From Ignavibacteriales bacterium (GTDB lineage: Bacteria > Bacteroidota > Ignavibacteria > Ignavibacteriales > Ignavibacteriaceae): 64,000 nt of DNA. The stretch covers positions 1,178,001 to 1,242,000 of the forward strand of contig JADJEI010000001.1 in NCBI GenBank assembly GCA_016709155.1. Direction: 5' to 3'. Under the pieces are notes generated by a model. It ran no database searches, was not told the DNA's origin, and was given only the letters and a program-made list of their open reading frames with translations. The position numbers and the translations under genes were made by a program. Below, piece after piece: positions 46,924-56,915 of this stretch. Each line of letters opens with the position of its first letter. Within the stretch, counting starts at the first letter, position 1.

Positions 46924-47091
46924 ACATTTTCCCTTTATTTTTATAAACAAACTTAATAGAAACAATTAAATCAATTATAATTAACCACTAAAAAATATTT
47001 TTAACCTTTCCTACAGAATTATTTTTTTACTCATAGTAACTATTTTAATATTTCGTTAGTCTTAATTAAAAACAAAGAATCGTCAACAATT

Positions 47092-49283
47092 ATGAATTTT
47101 TTTTTAGTCTTACTGGTTTTCATTTTCATCTATTCATTTTCAAAAGCACAAATTGTTACTCCAAATTTAGACAAAGTAGTAAACCTTCACACGGTTGATG
47201 AAGATATATTAATTGATGGGGTGATTGATCCAAATTTGGGGTCAAGCCGATTCGGCAATCAACTTTTTTCAGTTGCAGCCATACTTCAACCAAACTCCTT
47301 CGGTTAAAACTGTAGCCAAGGTTCTAACGACAAATGGTGCACTATATTGTTTGATGATTTGTTTCGAAGAGTTGGGAAAAATTCAACAAACAACAGGTAT
47401 GCTTGACCAATTCAGCGGAGATATTGTATCTATAATGCTCGACACATTTGGAGATAATAAAACCGCATATAAATTTGCTGTTACTGCTTCAGGTGGACGT
47501 GCTGATTCCCGGCTGCTCGATGATGCAAGAAATCGTGACTATAGCTGGGATGGTATCTGGTTTACTGAATCAAAAATTTATGATTGGGGTTATGTTGTTG
47601 AAATTCAAATTCCTTATAAATCTATACAGTATGATGAAACTTTAACTGAATGGGGTATAGATTTCGACCGCTGGTTCGGTTACAATTCTGAAGATATATA
47701 CTGGTGTGAGTACGAACAGAATGAAGGTCAAAGAATTTCCAAGTTCGGAACTCTGCTTCTAAACGATTTTAAACCTCAGGTAAAAGGATTAAATCTTGAA
47801 ATTTATCCTGTTGCAATTGGGAAGCTAAATTATATTGGAAATGAAAAATACGATTTCGATCCTGATATAGGGCTTGATGTACTTTATAATCCATCACAAA
47901 AATTAAAATTTTTATTAACTGTCAATCCTGATTTTGCACAGATTGAAGCTGATCCGTTTACATTTAATATTTCCCGGTATGAAACTTTTTTTAGCGAGCG
48001 CCGACCTTTTTTTACCGAAGGAAGCGAGGTATTCAATGCATCCGGCAGGCAAAACAACACTGGCTTCTACCGCCCCCTTGAACTTTTTTATTCGAGACGA
48101 ATAGGCAAAAAACTTCCAGGGGGAAATGAAGTCCCTTTAACCTTTGGCACAAAAGCATTTGGACGGTTTGGTGATTGGGAGTACGGCGGGTTTGTTTCAA
48201 TGACCGGCAAAACTGATTATTCAATTGAAGGACAAAACATTGCCGAACCAAAGTCAATATTTGGTTCGGCAAGAATCAAAAAACAAATTTTTCAAAACTC
48301 AACAATTGGAGTTTTATTTGTTGGGAAAAAGAATCAAGATAATATCTATGGAGTTATTGATATTGACGGCGCATTCAGAGAATCGACCTGGCAGCTTGCC
48401 TATCAACTTGCCCGATCCATTAAAAATGATCAGGGTGATTTTGCCGGCTCTGCGGGATTTACAATGTTTGGTGAAAATTGGTTGAACCTTGCTCGTATTC
48501 GGTACGTTGGAAATAACTTTGATATTAATGAAGTCGGTTTTGTGCCCTGGCAAGGGACGACTGAATTCGCTGGCATCTCAGGTCCATCGTGGTATTTTGA
48601 TGATGGTTACATTAGACAAATACTTCTTTATGGCGGTATCGCCGGAAACTACGAAAAAATAGATGCATACACTGATTTGCAGGCTATTATAGGATTCAAT
48701 ATGCAGTTTAGAGACAACTGGGGATATGAAATAACTTTCGGGAAAGGTAAAACTAAAGATGCTGGAAAAACTTTTTCATCTTACGATTTAAATATCAGCA
48801 GCTGGTATAATATTTCACCTGTGTGGAATGGGAATCTGTGGGGGGATATTCAAAACCTATAACTTCTCACGTGATTATCTCGCCTTCTATGCATTCACCG
48901 GAGCTTCGATTGCCTGGGATGCTTTGAATGTTTTGAATCTTGGTTCGGATATTAATGTTTATATCGAAGGCAATCCAGAAGGGTTGGTGGAAGATGTTAC
49001 TTACAATATGCGCCCGTATGCAGCTCTAACCCCATTTAACAATTTTAGTTTGAGGATTTATGTTGATAACGTTTATGTAAGATCAACAGATAAATTAGAA
49101 AGTATAATTTTCGGTTTGTTATTCTCTTATAATTTTTCACCTAAAAGTTGGATTTATTTTGCATTTAATGAATTTAGAGATCGAAGCCTCCAATTCGACA
49201 TTCAGGGAAATTCTCTTCCCTTAAAATTCATCTTAACAGATAGAGCAGCAGTAATTAAAATAAAATACCTTTATTACTTTTAA
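47092..49283 (+). CDS. DUF5916/CBM9-like outer-membrane protein, two apparent frameshifts
   Basis: About 729 residues if repaired. It has a signal peptide (1-20; ending FSKAQ), a CBM9-like domain (about 30-240) with ILIDGVIDP/IWGQADSAINFFQ, and a DUF5916 beta-barrel region. That region contains LLTVNPDFAQIEADPF, YETFFSERRPFFTEGSEVF and SRRIGKK. Frames change at about 47231-47233, where one A too many in CCAAATTT breaks DPIWGQ. They change again at 48839-48844, where a run of six G should be five to give NLWGIFKTYNF. The repaired length is an exact multiple of three. Members lie in the outer membrane of Bacteroidota; their function is uncertain. Confidence 0.82.
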
Positions 49284-49309
49284 TTTTTTCTCATTTACCT
49301 CAACACATA

Positions 49310-49346
49310 AAATTCCTTAGAATCATTTTTCTATTCTAAGGAATTT
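49310..49346. terminator. Hairpin terminator after the DUF5916 gene
   Basis: Perfect 14-base arms AAATTCCTTAGAAT (49310-49323) and ATTCTAAGGAATTT (49333-49346) enclose a 9-base T-rich loop, with CTATTTT after it. Confidence 0.75.
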
Positions 49347-49396
49347 CTATTTTAAAGAGTAAATTTTTAATTACTAAGAATTCTTCTTTTTCTTTT

Positions 49397-50061
49397 ATGA
49401 TGATTTTCAATATGAGCAATAAAAATAATTCAGACGATAAAAACTTACCACCTTGGTTAAAATGGGCTAGAGAAATTCAGACACTTTCTCAAACAGGGCT
49501 TGCATTTGCACAAACGAAATATGAAACGGAGCGATACAATCGTTTAACAGAAATAGCCGCTGAAATTATTTCGCTCTATTGCGAAGCTGAATCTACCGAA
49601 TTAGCAAAAATATTTCTATCACATCCGGGTTATGCAACTCCTAAAATTGATGTTCGTGCTGCAGTGATTAGTCAAAACAAAATATTACTTGTTCAGGAAC
49701 GATCAGATAATTGCTGGGCTATGCCCGGCGGCTGGGCTGATGTTGGTGATTTACCTTCCGAAGTTGCAATCAGAGAGACAAAAGAAGAAAGTGGATTTGA
49801 TGTACAGCCAAAAAAAATAATTGGCGTGTTCGATGCAAATAGATCAGGAAGACCATTGGAATTTTTTTTCATGCATTCAAAATTATTTTTTTGTGCGAAT
49901 TGATCGGTGGAGAGGCGACAGACAGCGAGGAAACTCTTGAAGCAAAATTTTTTCCATTCGATAACCTTCCCCCCTTTTCACAAAATCGAACTAATCACAA
50001 ACACATTGATGAATTATTAAAACATTTATCTGATCCAAACAGAATGACTTTTTTCGACTAA
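49397..50061 (+). CDS. Nudix hydrolase with N-terminal helical domain, apparent frameshift
   Basis: About 221 residues if repaired. The N-terminal helical domain (about 15-70; PPWLKWAREIQTLSQTGLAF) matches the Nudix_N_2 type. The Nudix domain has MPGGWADVGDLPSEVAIRETKEESGF, the Nudix box with D at the first glutamate position, as usual for this subgroup. These enzymes cleave nucleoside diphosphates linked to other groups, for example ADP-ribose. The frame ends early at a run of seven T (49886-49892). One more T gives KLFFLCELIGGEATDSEETLEA, the expected continuation to the stop at 50061. ATG at 49412 (MSNKNN) is an alternative start. Confidence 0.82.
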
Positions 50062-50063
50062 CT

Positions 50064-50534
50064 CTAACCTTGAAAATTATTTTTTTTGTGCGTGCCGTCG
50101 CAAAATGGTTTGCTTGCGGATCCCCCACATCGGCAAAGTGAAACACTGCCTTTTGACTTCACTTTATTTCCACGAGAGTCAAATATGTCAAAATTTCCCT
50201 TAATATTTATTGGACCATTTTCTGAAACTACAATTTGAATTGCATCCCCCCGCTTTAATTCGCTACCTGACTTTAATACCTCTTTGACAGTTAATGCACC
50301 TGACGGACATTTACTGACAGTTTCCAAAATTTTCTCGGTGCTTTCTCCAAAAATATTTATCCACGGTGATTGAGTTGAGTTAAAAACTTTTGGCAGCCCA
50401 TGAATGCAATTAGCGGAATGCTGGCATTTTGATGCTTGCCACAATATCGTTATTTCTCCATTTGAGTACTCTTTTTTTATATCCATTTGTTTGTTAAAAT
50501 TTAAGATCGTGCTATTATCTGCTATGTCAGGCAT
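50064..50534 (-). CDS. Iron-sulfur protein: 4Fe-4S mono-cluster domain plus CDGSH domain
   Basis: A 156-residue protein. Residues about 20-80 form a YjdI-like divergent ferredoxin-type domain (ITILWQASKCQHSANCIHGLP and CPSGALTV). Residues about 125-150 form a CDGSH zinc-finger-like domain, LCRCGGSASKPFCDGTHKK, with the C-x-C then C-D-G-x-H ligands of a 2Fe-2S cluster. Such proteins are predicted redox or cluster-transfer factors. The ATG at 50486 (MDIKKEYSNGE) agrees better with the usual domain start than the one at 50534; no ribosome site decides. It ends two bases from the convergent Nudix stop. Confidence 0.85.
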   Translation of the reverse strand: MPDIADNSTILNFNKQMDIKKEYSNGEITILWQASKCQHSANCIHGLPKVFNSTQSPWINIFGESTEKILETVSKCPSGALTVKEVLKSGSELKRGDAIQIVVSENGPINIKGNFDIFDSRGNKVKSKGSVSLCRCGGSASKPFCDGTHKKNNFQG

Positions 50535-50625
50535 TCATTTTTTAATTTGGAAATATTGGTTTTTATTGAAAAGAACAATAGCGTTTTTCAGTTATAATCA
50601 CAGAAATGCATTTTAATTTTACAAA

Positions 50626-51522
50626 TTACATGCTAGAGATTTTTCTTTTCTTTGTAAGCCCTAATTTAATGGCGACTGCGCTAACAGCTTGTGTACTTCG
50701 ATTAACTTTGCCGGCTAATTCCTGAAGTGGAATTCGCCCATAATTTTCTCTCATAATTTGGAATTCCTCTTCAGTCCAGGAACGACTTCTGCCCGCACTA
50801 ACTCCGAGCGGTCCAACTATTGTGATAATTGCATTTATGCTTCGACCTAATTGGCGTGCAATTTCTTTGGTGGGGATTTTTTTATAATTACGTATTATAA
50901 ACTCCTGATCCTCTTTTGTCCATGATCTGCCTTTATCTCGCAGCTTCAACCCCTGCCTATTTGCTTGATGAGATACCGCACTATGAGTAAGCCCAAGTTC
51001 CGAAGCAATTTCTCCATACGACTTTGTTTGATAGTTCTGCTTCAAATAATCAATTTCTTCCTTAGTCCATTCATGATCATGTCTTGGTCTGTTTATTCCA
51101 AGCACTTGCGCCTGTAATAGAACCGCGTATTTAGATCTATTCAATTTTTCCGAAATAGACTCAAGTGCATTTTTTCTATCCGAATATAATTCACGTAAAA
51201 TATTCTTTTCTTCCTCTGTCCACGATGGTGATTTTGCTGCACTCAGGTTTAAAAATTTTGCTCTGTTCATAATTGAAGGAATACTTCGACGAAGAGTATG
51301 AGAAATGGATAAATTTTTCCGATCGGCGTAATGCCTTATTAAATAATTGTCCTCCCATTTTTCCCAAGGTCGCACTTTACTAAACCGAATACCAAGTTTT
51401 GCCGCCTTTGCCATAACATTATCGGGTTTTCTGCCTAATAATTTTGCCACGGGTTTTGCACCTTTTTTACTATATAATCTTTTAAGGATTTTTATTTCTT
51501 CTTCCGACCATTTATTGAGCAT
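50626..51522 (-). CDS. Protein made of six tandem Myb/SANT-like repeats
   Basis: A 298-residue basic protein made almost wholly of six repeats of about 50 residues, starting near residues 4, 52, 100, 151, 200 and 248. Each opens with W-[STE]-x-[EW]-[ED] (KWSEEEIKILKRLY, SWTEEEKNILRELY, EWTKEEIDYLKQNY) and closes with a helix-turn-helix such as IARQLGRSINAIITIVGPLG. Single SANT/Myb-like domains of this kind occur in phage and bacterial DNA-binding proteins; six in a row without an enzyme domain is unusual. It probably binds a long DNA target. It stands alone, with a gap of several hundred bases upstream. Confidence 0.8.
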   Translation of the reverse strand: MLNKWSEEEIKILKRLYSKKGAKPVAKLLGRKPDNVMAKAAKLGIRFSKVRPWEKWEDNYLIRHYADRKNLSISHTLRRSIPSIMNRAKFLNLSAAKSPSWTEEEKNILRELYSDRKNALESISEKLNRSKYAVLLQAQVLGINRPRHDHEWTKEEIDYLKQNYQTKSYGEIASELGLTHSAVSHQANRQGLKLRDKGRSWTKEDQEFIIRNYKKIPTKEIARQLGRSINAIITIVGPLGVSAGRSRSWTEEEFQIMRENYGRIPLQELAGKVNRSTQAVSAVAIKLGLTKKRKISSM

Positions 51523-52082
51523 TATTGAGTTCCCTGAAATGTTTGAATGCTATTTATTTGTTTACTGGCTAAATTTTTATGATGAATTTATAGGTTTGAA
51601 TTCGAATTAGATTTGAAAACGTCTATTTGATTTTGTTTATTTTTTACTCTAATATTCCTAAAACATCTAACACATTCACGTTTTAGTAGAATAACTTAAG
51701 TACTTTGCAAATATAGAATGAATAATTATAAAAAGGAAAGCCTCTTTAATTAACGAATTTACCTATACAATTAAATATAAAAATATTTTCTATTCGTTTT
51801 GCAGCGGCATTATATGGTTGTTGTTTTCAAATTATATGAAGGAAAGTATTTGGAATTGTTAGAATAGGGAAGATCAACTCTTAATATATAGAGAAGCATC
51901 GAAATGCATCTTTGCTTAAAAAATTATCCCAACAACTCCTTAATCTTACTTATCGTATTACTCAAATCAACAGAAAAGCGTTGTGCTGTATTAACATCGA
52001 ATATTCTAATTAGATATTTTTTTGCTCTCAGGATTTTTAGAAAATTCTTTGGAGAAACAACAGAATGTCCAAGTTTTTTTCT
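51523..52082. other. Intergenic stretch, about 560 bases, without a recognised gene
   Basis: AT-rich sequence between the Myb-like gene and the Bro-like gene, both on the minus strand. A plus-strand open frame from 51904 runs into the antisense of the Bro gene and has no sign of coding. I see no RNA gene, array or clear palindrome here. Confidence 0.4.
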
Positions 52083-52758
52083 CTACTTGTTTTCTTGCAT
52101 CGCCGCGATTTTTCCTCCGGCATTTGCATCTGACTTTAATTTAGTACCTCCTTTTGAATCTTCTGTACGGTGTATCTCAATAGTTGATCGTTCGCCAAGC
52201 ATTGTAAAAATAAGCTCAAAGTCATCCATCTTGATCGCGGAGATTTTCTCTCTGTAATTTTTTCAGTTTTTTATATTGCGCAGGAGTAACTCCAAAAGTT
52301 GCTTTTGATATTTCTGCGGTTAAAATTTCATAATCTTTGTTTTCTTTAGCTCCACGCTTTTGCCATTCATCAGTTAATTCTTCCCGGATTGCAATGCCGC
52401 GCATTCTTTTTTCAATCCAATCTTCAGAATATCCTTTAAGTTTATAAAGCATTCTTGTTCTTTTAGATGCTAATTCAGGATTTTCAATTTCCTGAACTCT
52501 TTCATATCCCACCTTTGCAAGCCATCTTTTAAATGGCTCTGCCTTGGGTGAAGGAATTGATTGGATTAATCTAAAAATACCTTCAGTATTCCAGCAGTAC
52601 ATTTTTTGGCTGCCACCCGCTGTTTCTATTTTTAGCTTAAGGGGTGGTACAAATTGTACCGCTCCTTTGCTAATCAATTTTTCGAGCTCTGGATCTCTTT
52701 GCCTAAGTCGCTTAAAGTATTGTGCCGGATCAGTTGAATCTGTGTTTCTTTTCGCCAA
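52083..52758 (-). pseudogene. Bro-N/antirepressor-like protein, N-terminally truncated and frameshifted
   Basis: Repaired it would be about 224 residues. The body matches Bro-type phage antirepressors closely: GIFRLIQSIPSPKAEPFKRW, LAKVGYERVQEIENPELA, GYSEDWIEKRMRGIAIREEL and EISKATFGVTPAQYKKLK. The usual first 30-45 residues are missing. The frame begins only at a TTG inside the end of proS, with a stop codon just before it. Near 52227-52233 one extra base shifts the frame; without it ENLRDQ runs into MDDFELIFTMLGERSTIEI and on to a stop at 52083. These genes are mobile-element or phage-derived. Confidence 0.75.
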
Positions 52759-54328
52759 TTACAACCTGGATTGGCATACCAAGTAAATCTGCATCATTAA
52801 ATTTAAATCCTGCAGTTACATCGCGATCATCAAATAGAACTTCTATGGATTGCTCATTTAAATCTTTGTAGACTTTTTCACAAGCATCTACGATTTCCTG
52901 CTTCTTCAAATTCAATCCAAGTAAGTGAACTTGAAATGGTGCAAGAATTTTATCCCAAATAATTCCATTTGCATCGTGATTTTGCTCAATATAACAAGCC
53001 ATTACACGTTCCACTCCAATTCCGTAACTTCCCATAATAATAGGATGTTCGTCACCTTTTTCATCAGTAAACAATGCACCCATCGAATCGGAATATTTTG
53101 TCCCAAGTTTAAATATATGCCCAAGTTCAATTGCGGGAAAAACTTCAAGATGCTTTTCACATCGCGGGCAGCCTTCACCTGATTTTACCGTTCTAAAATC
53201 TGCGTACTCAATTGATGGAATGTCACGATTAAAATCAATTCCGCCAATATGATAATCATTTTTATTTGCACCGCTAAACATATTGTTTGCATCTTTCAAA
53301 CGATTATCTGCAATAATTCTTCCATTAAATCCAACCGGACCAATTGAACCAGCATCTGCCCCAGAAATATTTTTTAATTCTTCCGGATGAGCAGAGCGAA
53401 CATTGCCGCCAAGAACTTTTTCTAGTTTTGTTTCATTCACTTCATCATTACCAAGCATTAAAATTAAAACAGGTTTATCGTTATGAATATAAATTCTGGA
53501 TTTTGCACATTGTGTTTCATCTATCTTAAGAAATTCACAAAGCTCATCTATTGAATGAACATTTGGTGTTGATATTTCATAAATAGTTTTACTCTCAGCA
53601 TCTCTTTCAACAGAATCAATTCGTGATGCAGCGACCTCAACATTGGCAGCATAGCCGCAAGCTTCACAATAAGCAACTGTATCTTCGCCGGCAACAGATT
53701 TAACCATAAATTCTTCGGAACCAGTTCCACCCATAGCACCGCTTGATGCACCTACTACAAAATATTTTAGCCCACAACGATCAAATATGTTTCTATAAGC
53801 TTTATCGTGTAACTTGTAGGATTTATCCAATCCTTCCCAGCTTGTATCAAAGCTGTAGGCATCTTTCATCAAAAATTGTCTGCCACGAATTACGCCGCTT
53901 CTTGGTCTTGGTTCATTTCTAAACTTAGTTTGGATCTGATACCAGATTTGCGGCATATCTTTGTACGATTTTACAACATTGCGTGCGTGATAAGTCATAA
54001 TCTCTTCATGAGTTGGAGCTAAAACATACTCGCGATTTTTTAGATGAAACATTGTATCACCAAAAGCTTCAACACGATTTGTTTCTTCCCAAATTTCCTT
54101 AGGATTAAGTGCGGGAAGATGAAATTCCTGTCCTCCAATTGCATTCATTTCTTCACGAATGATTTCTGAAATTTTTCTAACGACTCGATAACCAAGCGGC
54201 AGAAATGAATAAATTCCGGCAGATAACATTCTGATCATTCCTGTTCTAAGCATTAATATGTGACTGATAACAACAGCATCGTTCGGAACTTCTTTTAGGG
54301 TGGGAACAAAAGATTTTGATAATCTCAT
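52730..54328 (-). CDS. proS: Prolyl-tRNA synthetase, C-terminus apparently truncated
   Basis: A 532-residue class II synthetase of the bacterial type. Motif 1 region LRTGMIRMLSAGIYSFLPLG and motif 2 region KFRNEPRPRSGVIRGRQFLMKD are present. An INS editing domain (about 220-385) and motif 3 in MGSYGIGVERVMACYIEQ are also seen. The anticodon-binding domain ends abruptly at MPIQVVIGEKKHRFN. Related enzymes have about 30 further residues, a beta-strand closing the domain. The lost end coincides with the lost start of the Bro-like gene, which begins in another frame 28 bases before this stop. Either a deletion joined the two genes or the assembly is chimeric. Confidence 0.92.
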   Translation of the reverse strand: MRLSKSFVPTLKEVPNDAVVISHILMLRTGMIRMLSAGIYSFLPLGYRVVRKISEIIREEMNAIGGQEFHLPALNPKEIWEETNRVEAFGDTMFHLKNREYVLAPTHEEIMTYHARNVVKSYKDMPQIWYQIQTKFRNEPRPRSGVIRGRQFLMKDAYSFDTSWEGLDKSYKLHDKAYRNIFDRCGLKYFVVGASSGAMGGTGSEEFMVKSVAGEDTVAYCEACGYAANVEVAASRIDSVERDAESKTIYEISTPNVHSIDELCEFLKIDETQCAKSRIYIHNDKPVLILMLGNDEVNETKLEKVLGGNVRSAHPEELKNISGADAGSIGPVGFNGRIIADNRLKDANNMFSGANKNDYHIGGIDFNRDIPSIEYADFRTVKSGEGCPRCEKHLEVFPAIELGHIFKLGTKYSDSMGALFTDEKGDEHPIIMGSYGIGVERVMACYIEQNHDANGIIWDKILAPFQVHLLGLNLKKQEIVDACEKVYKDLNEQSIEVLFDDRDVTAGFKFNDADLLGMPIQVVIGEKKHRFN

Positions 54329-54456
54329 TGAATATTTTTCGTTTTAATTTGTTTGATGGAAATTTTGAGTGGAAAAATACTGATTTGAAAAGGCTTATCA
54401 AAGTTGGTTAAATTATAATTAAATGGATAAATTCTTTATATATAACTCACCCTACG

Positions 54457-54519
54457 CATTTATCATGCTGATTGCATTGCCACAGAATCACATAAATGAT
54501 GATTTTGAGTAAGGAGAGT
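54457..54519. repeat. Direct repeat flanking the 21-bp array, copy 1
   Basis: A 63-base element beginning CATTTATCATGCTGATTG and ending GAGTAAGGAGAGT. It matches 54882-54944 at 57 of 63 positions with no gaps. The array at 54561-54770 lies between the two. Confidence 0.8.
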
Positions 54520-54560
54520 CCAACTGTCTTTATAGGTAATTTTTACACGCCAGCAGTAAA

Positions 54561-54770
54561 TTTTCACTTCCTATCACCTTATTTTCGCTTCCTGTCATCT
54601 TATTTTCGCTTCCTGTCATCTTATTTTCGCTTCCTGTCATCTTATTTTCGCTTCCTGTCATCTCATTTTTGCTTCCTATCATCTCATTTTCGCTTCCTAT
54701 CATCTCATTTTCGCTTCCTGTCATCTTATTTTCGCTTCCTGTCATCTCATTGTCGCTTCCTATCACTTTA
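54561..54770. repeat. Array of ten perfect-period 21-bp repeats
   Basis: Ten units of exactly 21 bases start at 54561, 54582, 54603, 54624, 54645, 54666, 54687, 54708, 54729 and 54750, and a decayed eleventh follows. Each unit reads TTTTCGCTTCCTG, then TCATCTTA, with single-base changes. Because 21 is a multiple of three, both strands show long heptad-coding frames. Changes between units would alter amino acids freely, so coding is doubtful. There are no unique spacers, so it is not a CRISPR array. Confidence 0.9.
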
Positions 54771-54881
54771 TTTATGTATGCTGTCAATTGATATCTTTGG
54801 CATTCAACTTGACATTTAGCAGCAATAATATGATATGTTATGAAAATAGACTGAGGTTTTACTTAATTAACCCGCCGTACT

Positions 54882-54944
54882 CATTTGTCATGCTGATGGC
54901 ATTGCCACAGAATGGCATAAATGCTGATTTTGAGTAAGGTGAGT
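54882..54944. repeat. Direct repeat flanking the 21-bp array, copy 2
   Basis: This is the partner of 54457-54519 and has the same length and orientation. It reads CATTTGTCATGCTGATGG at the start and GAGTAAGGTGAGT at the end. It lies about 80 bases before the antiporter gene and might carry its upstream signals. Confidence 0.8.
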
Positions 54945-55026
54945 ATATAAGATATAATTTTGATTGTAAATTCTTTAAGTTCACCCTTGTAGATTTTAAC
55001 AATTATAAAATTATTGAAAGTATTTT

Positions 55027-56326
55027 ATGGAACATTCTGCTCAGGTTGAAATACCCCTTCTAAGCTTATTACCTTTTGTTTTAATGCTTGTATCAATTGC
55101 TGTTTTCCCTTTGTTCTGGAATCACTTTTGGGAAAAAAATAAAAATAAACTTTATGTTGCAATAGTACTCAGTATTCCGGTAGTCATCTATTTACTGACA
55201 AATAATTTTTCTCATCAGTTAATTCACACGATGCTTTTTGATTATGTGCCGTTTTTAATTTTGCTTGGTGCACTTTTTACAATAACAGGCGGAATTCTTT
55301 TAACAGGAGACATAGAAGCTAAACCTAAAATCAATACTCTCTTTTTAGGAATTGGTGCGGTACTTGCTTCACTAATGGGAACAACCGGCGCGGCGATGCT
55401 TTTAATCCGACCGGTAATTCAAACAAATAAGGAGAGAACATTTAAAGTACATACTATATTATTTTTTATTGCAATAGTAGCTAACTGCGGGGGCTTATTA
55501 ACTCCACTGGGTGATCCGCCATTATTTATGATGTATCTGCGAGGTGCGCCATTTACCTGGTTTTTCCATTTAGCACCTGAATGGTTTGTTACAAATGCAC
55601 TGTTATTAATTATCTATTTTTTTGTTGATACTTATTATTACAAGAAAGAACCTGAATCAGCAATAACGAGAGATGAATCCAACATCAGACCGATAAAGAT
55701 TGAAGGCAAAAGAAATTTTATTTCCTTGATTGGAGTAGTTTTGGCGGTCGCTTTTCTTAATGAACAATATCTTTCTTTTATCAATATTAATCCTTACTTC
55801 AAGTTTATAAGAGGCTGTAATTGTTTTGATGGCATTTTTATCAATGCAGTTCACTCCAAAACTTTTACGCGCATCAAACAACTTTACCTGGCACCCAATT
55901 GAAGAAGTTGCATATTTATTTTTTGGGATTTTTATAACGATGGTACCTTGTCTTTTATATCTTGAATCTAATGCAAAACAACTTGGTGTTGAGACAGTAA
56001 GTCAATTTTATTATTACACAGGATTACTCAGCAGCTTTCTTGATAACACTCCAACCGCTGTAACGTTTCATTCCCTTGCTTTAGGACTTGGAATTACTGA
56101 GGGAACTTTAGTGGCAGGAATTCCAGAATTATTATTAAAAGCTATATCAACAGCAGCAGTATTTTTTGGTTCGATGACGTATATTGGCAATGGCCCAAAC
56201 TTTATGGTTAAAGCTGTTGCGGAAGAGAATAATATTAAGATGCTGGATTTTTTCAGTTATATGTTTAAGTTTTCAATAATAGTACTTTTACCAATTTTTA
56301 TTTTAGTTCAATTACTTTTTATATAA
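55027..56326 (+). CDS. NhaD/CitMHS_2-like sodium:proton antiporter, apparent frameshift
   Basis: About 432 residues if repaired, with ten or more membrane helices. Motifs include LLGALFTITGGILLTGDIEAKP, ASLMGTTGAAMLLIRP and NCGGLLTPLGDPPLFMMYLRG in the first part. GLLSSFLDNTPTAVTFHSLALG and FFGSMTYIGNGPNFMVKAVAEE are in the second. These fit the NhaD-like antiporters annotated as putative citrate or sodium:proton transporters. The frames break near 55811-55815: dropping one G from AAGAGGCTG gives FIRAVIVLMAFLSMQF and an exact multiple of three. It is followed after 15 bases by pyrophosphatase. Confidence 0.85.
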
Positions 56327-56341
56327 AATAGAAAAGAAAAA

Positions 56342-56896
56342 ATGTATTCAAAACCATTTCACCCCTGGCATAATGTTAGTCCCGGAAAAGATATACCAAA
56401 AACTGTAAACGGAATTATCGAAATACCTAAAGGTTCAAAAGGTAAGTATGAGCTTGATAAAGAAAGCGGATTATTAAGATTAGATCGTGTTCTTTATTCA
56501 TCTGTTCATTATCCTGCTAACTATGGATTTATTCCACAAACATATTGTGATGACAAAGATCCATTGGATATTCTTATAATCTGCTCAATTGATGTTGATC
56601 CGCTTTGTATTATCGAAGCAAAAGTCATCGGGGTTATGCACATGATTGATGATAACGAGCAGGATGATAAAATTGTTGCGGTTGCTAATAATGACATGGC
56701 AGTTAATTACATAAATGATATTACAGAACTTCCGCCGCACACTGTTGTAGAATTAAGAAGATTTTTTGAAGATTATAAAAAGTTAGAGCACAAACAAGTT
56801 ATAGTTGAACAGTTTCTTGGACGAGAAGCTGCTTACAACATAGTTAACAATGCGATTGAGTTATATGATAAGATGAAAGATAGTTTAACGAAGTAG
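56342..56896 (+). CDS. ppa: Inorganic pyrophosphatase, soluble family I
   Basis: A 184-residue cytosolic enzyme that hydrolyses pyrophosphate and so drives biosynthesis. Typical motifs are EIPKGSKGKYELDKESG (substrate lysine region), LYSSVHYPANYGFIPQT, and DDKDPLDILI, where the aspartates bind the metals. MIDDNEQDDKIVAV supplies further acidic ligands. Length is normal. It lies 15 bases after the antiporter on the same strand and is convergent with the U32 protease gene. Confidence 0.95.
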   Translation: MYSKPFHPWHNVSPGKDIPKTVNGIIEIPKGSKGKYELDKESGLLRLDRVLYSSVHYPANYGFIPQTYCDDKDPLDILIICSIDVDPLCIIEAKVIGVMHMIDDNEQDDKIVAVANNDMAVNYINDITELPPHTVVELRRFFEDYKKLEHKQVIVEQFLGREAAYNIVNNAIELYDKMKDSLTK

Positions 56897-56915
56897 AGTT
56901 GTATAAGCTACGTTT

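Noticed and set aside
51904..52257. A 117-residue plus-strand protein
   Set aside because: It is largely antisense to the frameshifted end of the Bro-like gene, whose minus-strand reading matches a known family.
54561..54770. CRISPR array
   Set aside because: Units are contiguous 21-mers with no unique spacers, and no cas genes are nearby.
54496..54819. Repeat-encoded proteins on either strand of the 21-bp array
   Set aside because: Open frames follow from the period being a multiple of three. Differences between units change amino acids freely and no start signal is convincing.
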